Assembly (NCBI GenBank): GCA_017537495.1
Contig: JAFYKS010000384.1
Coordinates: forward strand, 1-7,228
Reading direction: 5' to 3'
From: Bacillota bacterium
GTDB taxonomy: Bacteria > Bacillota > Clostridia > Peptostreptococcales > Anaerovoracaceae
Length of the DNA stretch: 7,228 nt
How positions within the stretch are numbered: the first letter of the stretch is position 1; each line of letters begins with the position of its first letter. The notes below the pieces were generated by a model. The model worked only from the letters and a program-made list of their open reading frames with translations. It was not told where the DNA came from and made no database searches. The translations under genes and the position numbers were made by a program. Shown piece after piece: positions 4,710 to 7,228 of the stretch.

Positions 4710-6233
4710 ATGGAATCAGACAGAAGACTGACACTGGAGGAGGCACGCCAGATTATCAATGAGCAGGACCGAATTATTGCGGAAGCTTTTGAAAAAAGAA
4801 TGGCTGCAGCCAGAGAAGTGGTGAGGAACAAGATGGAACAGGGACTGCCCATTTATGTTCCGGAAAGAGAAGAGGAAATCCTGAAACGGATTACATCCGC
4901 CGTACCGGAAGAACTGTCCGGCTACGCCGCTGAAGTCTTCCGTAAACTCATGGAAGTGAGCCGTAACTATCAGAACAGCCTTCGCCGTTTCGGTCTCCTG
5001 GGGCGGACTCTTTCTCACAGTTTTTCTCCGGAGATTCACCGAATGCTGGCGGACTACAGTGAACCGTACAATTACGGCATTTTCGAAGTGGAACCGGAAA
5101 ATCTGGAAGATTTCGTAAAACATGGCCAGTGGGCAGGCCTGAACGTGACTATCCCATACAAGCAGGATGTGATGGCATTCTGTGATGAGCTTTCACCGGA
5201 AGCTGAGCGGATTGGAGCTGTCAACACGCTGGTGCGCCGAAACGGCAGAATTCTGGGATATAATACGGATTACGACGGCTTCCGCACGACAGTGGAACAG
5301 TCCGGCGCCCCTGTTTCCGGTGCAAAATGTCTGGTTCTGGGTTCCGGCGGCGCATCGAAGGCTGTGGCCTGTGTACTGGAAGACCTGGGAGCTTCCGAGG
5401 TAATCGTGGTAAGCCGCGACGGAAAGACAGGCTGCGATTACCAGCAGATGAAGATGTACCATCAGGATGCGGTAATTATGGTAAATACCACGCCGGTGGG
5501 CATGTACCCGAATACAGGCGTCTCTGCAGCATATCCGGGTGCATTCTGGAAGCTGGAATATGTTTTTGATGTGGTATACAACCCGCTGCGGACCAACTTC
5601 CTCTGCCAGGCACGTAAGTCCGGTATGGAAGGCTTCGGTGGACTGAAAATGCTGGTGGGACAGGCAAAAGCCAGTGCTCAGCTGTTCCTGGGATGCGAAA
5701 TTCCTGATGAAGCAGCAGAAAAGATTGAAAAGAAGCTGGCTGCTGAAAAAGAAAATATCGTTCTGATTGGTATGCCGGGATGCGGCAAATCCTCCCTCGG
5801 AAGAAAGCTGGCAGAACTGACCGGCCGCCGCTTTGTGGATGTGGACGAGCTGATTGTTCAGAGAGAATGCAGCTCCATTCCTTCCATCTTTGAAGAGGGG
5901 GGAGAAGAATTGTTCCGTCAGATTGAAATGGAAGCAGTTGATACCCTGAAGCATGAGACCGGAATGATTATCGCCTGCGGAGGCGGTGTGGTAACCCGTG
6001 AAGAAAACTACTATTCCCTGGCAGAAAATGGCCGGCTGATATTTATAAACCGGGACCTGGATGTTTTGCCGGTTGAGGGCCGTCCGCTGAGCCAGAGCAA
6101 TCCTTTGGAACGGCTCTATGCACAGAGACTGCCGCTCTACCGCAGCTGGTGTGACATGGAAGTGGAAAACAACGGCAAAACCCTGTGGGAAACAGCGGAA
6201 GAAATCAGGGCATATATTTTGCCAAGTGTATAG
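4710..6233 (+). CDS. aroE/aroK: Trifunctional chorismate mutase / shikimate dehydrogenase / shikimate kinase
   Basis: One 507-residue cytosolic protein with three fused domains. Residues 7-90 are an AroQ-type chorismate mutase (chorismate to prephenate): R13, R30, K41, R53-E54, S84 and Q88 align with E. coli R11, R28, K39, R51-E52, S84 and Q88. Residues 93-335 are shikimate dehydrogenase (3-dehydroshikimate to shikimate, NADPH): LSHSFSP (S104, S106), NVTIPYK with catalytic K151, N172, D187 in YNTDYDG, cofactor loop GSGGASKA (211-218), NTTPVGMYP and GGLKMLVGQ (Q318). Residues 348-507 are shikimate kinase (shikimate to shikimate-3-phosphate, ATP): Walker A GMPGCGKS (354-361), DVDE (D377, D379), FRQIE (R403), CGGGV, EGRPL (R458) and RLPLYR (R473). 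No frameshift is seen and every active site looks intact. GGGGAGG precedes ATG 4710 by 7 nt. A terminator lies directly upstream, so transcription needs read-through or an unseen promoter. Confidence 0.92.
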   Translation: MESDRRLTLEEARQIINEQDRIIAEAFEKRMAAAREVVRNKMEQGLPIYVPEREEEILKRITSAVPEELSGYAAEVFRKLMEVSRNYQNSLRRFGLLGRTLSHSFSPEIHRMLADYSEPYNYGIFEVEPENLEDFVKHGQWAGLNVTIPYKQDVMAFCDELSPEAERIGAVNTLVRRNGRILGYNTDYDGFRTTVEQSGAPVSGAKCLVLGSGGASKAVACVLEDLGASEVIVVSRDGKTGCDYQQMKMYHQDAVIMVNTTPVGMYPNTGVSAAYPGAFWKLEYVFDVVYNPLRTNFLCQARKSGMEGFGGLKMLVGQAKASAQLFLGCEIPDEAAEKIEKKLAAEKENIVLIGMPGCGKSSLGRKLAELTGRRFVDVDELIVQRECSSIPSIFEEGGEELFRQIEMEAVDTLKHETGMIIACGGGVVTREENYYSLAENGRLIFINRDLDVLPVEGRPLSQSNPLERLYAQRLPLYRSWCDMEVENNGKTLWETAEEIRAYILPSV

Positions 6234-6247
6234 GAATGTGGTAAAAT
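6219..6247 (+). promoter_or_regulatory. Sigma-A-type promoter of the malic enzyme gene
   Basis: TTGCCA (6219-6224) and TAAAAT (6242-6247) each match consensus at 5 of 6 positions, are separated by exactly 17 nt, and the -10 is extended (TGG before it). The -35 lies in the last codons of the aro fusion gene. The predicted start near 6254 leaves a leader of about 30 nt with AGGAGG. Confidence 0.7.
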
Positions 6248-6284
6248 ACAGTATATATCAATAATGACGCAGGAGGATCAAGTC

Positions 6285-7228
6285 ATGGCTGACAAGAGAG
6301 AAATTGCATTACAGAAACACAGAGAATGGCAGGGAAAGATTGAAGTTATTTCCAGAGCACCAGTTAACAATAAGGAAGAACTGTCCGTGGCATATACACC
6401 GGGCGTAGCTGAACCATGTCTGGAAATTAACAGAGACGAATCTCTGGCTTATGAATATACAAGAAAGGGCAACCTGGTTGCTGTAATTACAGATGGTACT
6501 GCAGTGCTGGGTCTGGGAGACATCGGTCCTGCAGCTGGTATGCCGGTTATGGAAGGCAAGTGTGCGCTTTTTAAGCGGTTCGCAGGCGTAGATGCTTTCC
6601 CAATCTGCGTGGATTCCAAGGATCCGAAGGTAATCGTGGATACCATTGTGAATATTTCCAAGAGCTTTGGCGGTATCAACCTGGAAGATATCAGTGCACC
6701 GAGATGTTTTGAAATTGAACGTGAACTGATTGAACGCTGTGACATTCCGGTATTCCACGATGACCAGCACGGTACTGCAATCATCGCTGCAGCAGCACTG
6801 CTCAATGCGGTGAAGGTTACCGGCCGCCAGGAACGTATGGGTAATCTGAAGATTGTTATCAACGGTGCAGGGGCTGCCGGCATTTCCATTGCAAAGATGG
6901 TAAACCAGATTGGTTTCGGCGATATCATCCTCTGTGATAAGGAAGGTGCCGTTTATGAAGGTGCGCCGTCCAATAATTCTGAACAGGAACGCATGGCAAA
7001 GGTGACTAATAAGGATAATCTCCAGGGTAAACTGGCTGACGTAATCAAAGATGCAGACATTTTCGTGGGTGTATCCAGACCGAATATGCTGACAAAGGAT
7101 ATGATCCGCTCCATGGCAAAGGATCCGATCGTCTTCGCCATGGCCAACCCCGTTCCCGAGATCATGCCCGATGAAGCCAAGAAGGGCGGCGCCTATATCG
7201 TCGGCACCGGCCGCTCCGACTATCCCAA
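6285..7228 (+). CDS. Malic enzyme, NAD-type, 5' part (runs off the window)
   Basis: The first 314 codons are present without a stop. It converts malate to pyruvate and CO2 with reduction of NAD(P). The N-terminal malic domain shows AYTPGVAEPC (36-45, catalytic Tyr37 candidate), TDGTAVLGLGDIGP (69-82), EGKCALFK (90-97, catalytic Lys92 candidate), INLEDISAPRCFEIE (131-145) and the metal-binding HDDQHGTA (158-165). The Rossmann part starts with INGAGAAG (192-199); Asp218 at the end of the second strand (ILCDKEG) suggests a preference for NAD over NADP, which is an inference. NPVPEI (288-293) is the conserved late motif. The short bacterial form is usually about 390-410 residues, so roughly 80-95 residues are missing on the right; a fused phosphotransacetylase domain cannot be excluded. 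AGGAGG (6271-6276) sits 8 nt before the ATG. From codon 282 onward codon use becomes strikingly C-rich. Confidence 0.93.
   Translation, partial: MADKREIALQKHREWQGKIEVISRAPVNNKEELSVAYTPGVAEPCLEINRDESLAYEYTRKGNLVAVITDGTAVLGLGDIGPAAGMPVMEGKCALFKRFAGVDAFPICVDSKDPKVIVDTIVNISKSFGGINLEDISAPRCFEIERELIERCDIPVFHDDQHGTAIIAAAALLNAVKVTGRQERMGNLKIVINGAGAAGISIAKMVNQIGFGDIILCDKEGAVYEGAPSNNSEQERMAKVTNKDNLQGKLADVIKDADIFVGVSRPNMLTKDMIRSMAKDPIVFAMANPVPEIMPDEAKKGGAYIVGTGRSDYP

Noticed and set aside
5193..5954. Long minus-strand open frame (253 codons) opposite the aro fusion gene
   Set aside because: It is antisense to well-conserved catalytic motifs, has no recognisable domain and no good ribosome binding site; a shadow of the real gene.
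6309..6928. Minus-strand open frames opposite the malic enzyme
   Set aside because: The plus strand encodes intact malic enzyme motifs over the whole stretch, so these are shadows.

Overview
The window reads as chromosomal DNA of a spore-forming, anaerobic low-to-mid GC Gram-positive bacterium (Clostridia; a Lachnospiraceae-like lineage is my best guess, not provable here). The basis is a spore cortex deacetylase (PdaA), a complete cotJABC spore-coat operon with a sigma-K-like promoter, strong AGGAGG-type ribosome binding sites, short T-tailed terminators, a ferredoxin-tailed aldo/keto reductase and a KdpD/KdpE-type two-component system. I see no tRNA, rRNA, CRISPR, insertion sequence, phage gene or integration site.

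Layout: (1) 1-434, 3' end of an aldo/keto reductase with a C-terminal iron-sulfur domain. (2) 492-1352, pdaA, whose ribosome binding site lies inside the 3' arm of a strong terminator hairpin. (3) 2589-1409 on the minus strand, cotJA-cotJB-cotJC, tightly coupled and converging on pdaA, with a terminator shared by both strands between them. (4) 2590-2783, a divergent regulatory region with the cotJ promoter on the minus strand, and a -10 box preceded by direct repeats on the plus strand. (5) 2784-4640, a short KdpD-like histidine kinase and its KdpE-like response regulator. (6) 4710-6233, one long gene fusing chorismate mutase, shikimate dehydrogenase and shikimate kinase. (7) 6285 to the window end, the first 314 codons of a malic enzyme, with its promoter inside the end of the fusion gene.

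How they work together: pdaA and cotJABC are both sporulation genes, acting on cortex peptidoglycan and on the coat respectively. The two-component pair looks like an independent unit, possibly autoregulated through the direct repeats. It lacks the KdpD N-terminal sensory region, and no potassium transporter is next to it. The aro fusion supplies two consecutive shikimate-pathway steps plus the first committed step toward Phe/Tyr. The malic enzyme feeds pyruvate and reduced cofactor metabolism.

Most of the window is ordinary housekeeping and sporulation content. The points I would look at again are the three-enzyme aro fusion, the terminator/ribosome-binding-site overlap at pdaA, the repeat array before the kinase promoter, and an abrupt codon-usage change in the last 100 bases. 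I did not find a convincing new multi-gene system.
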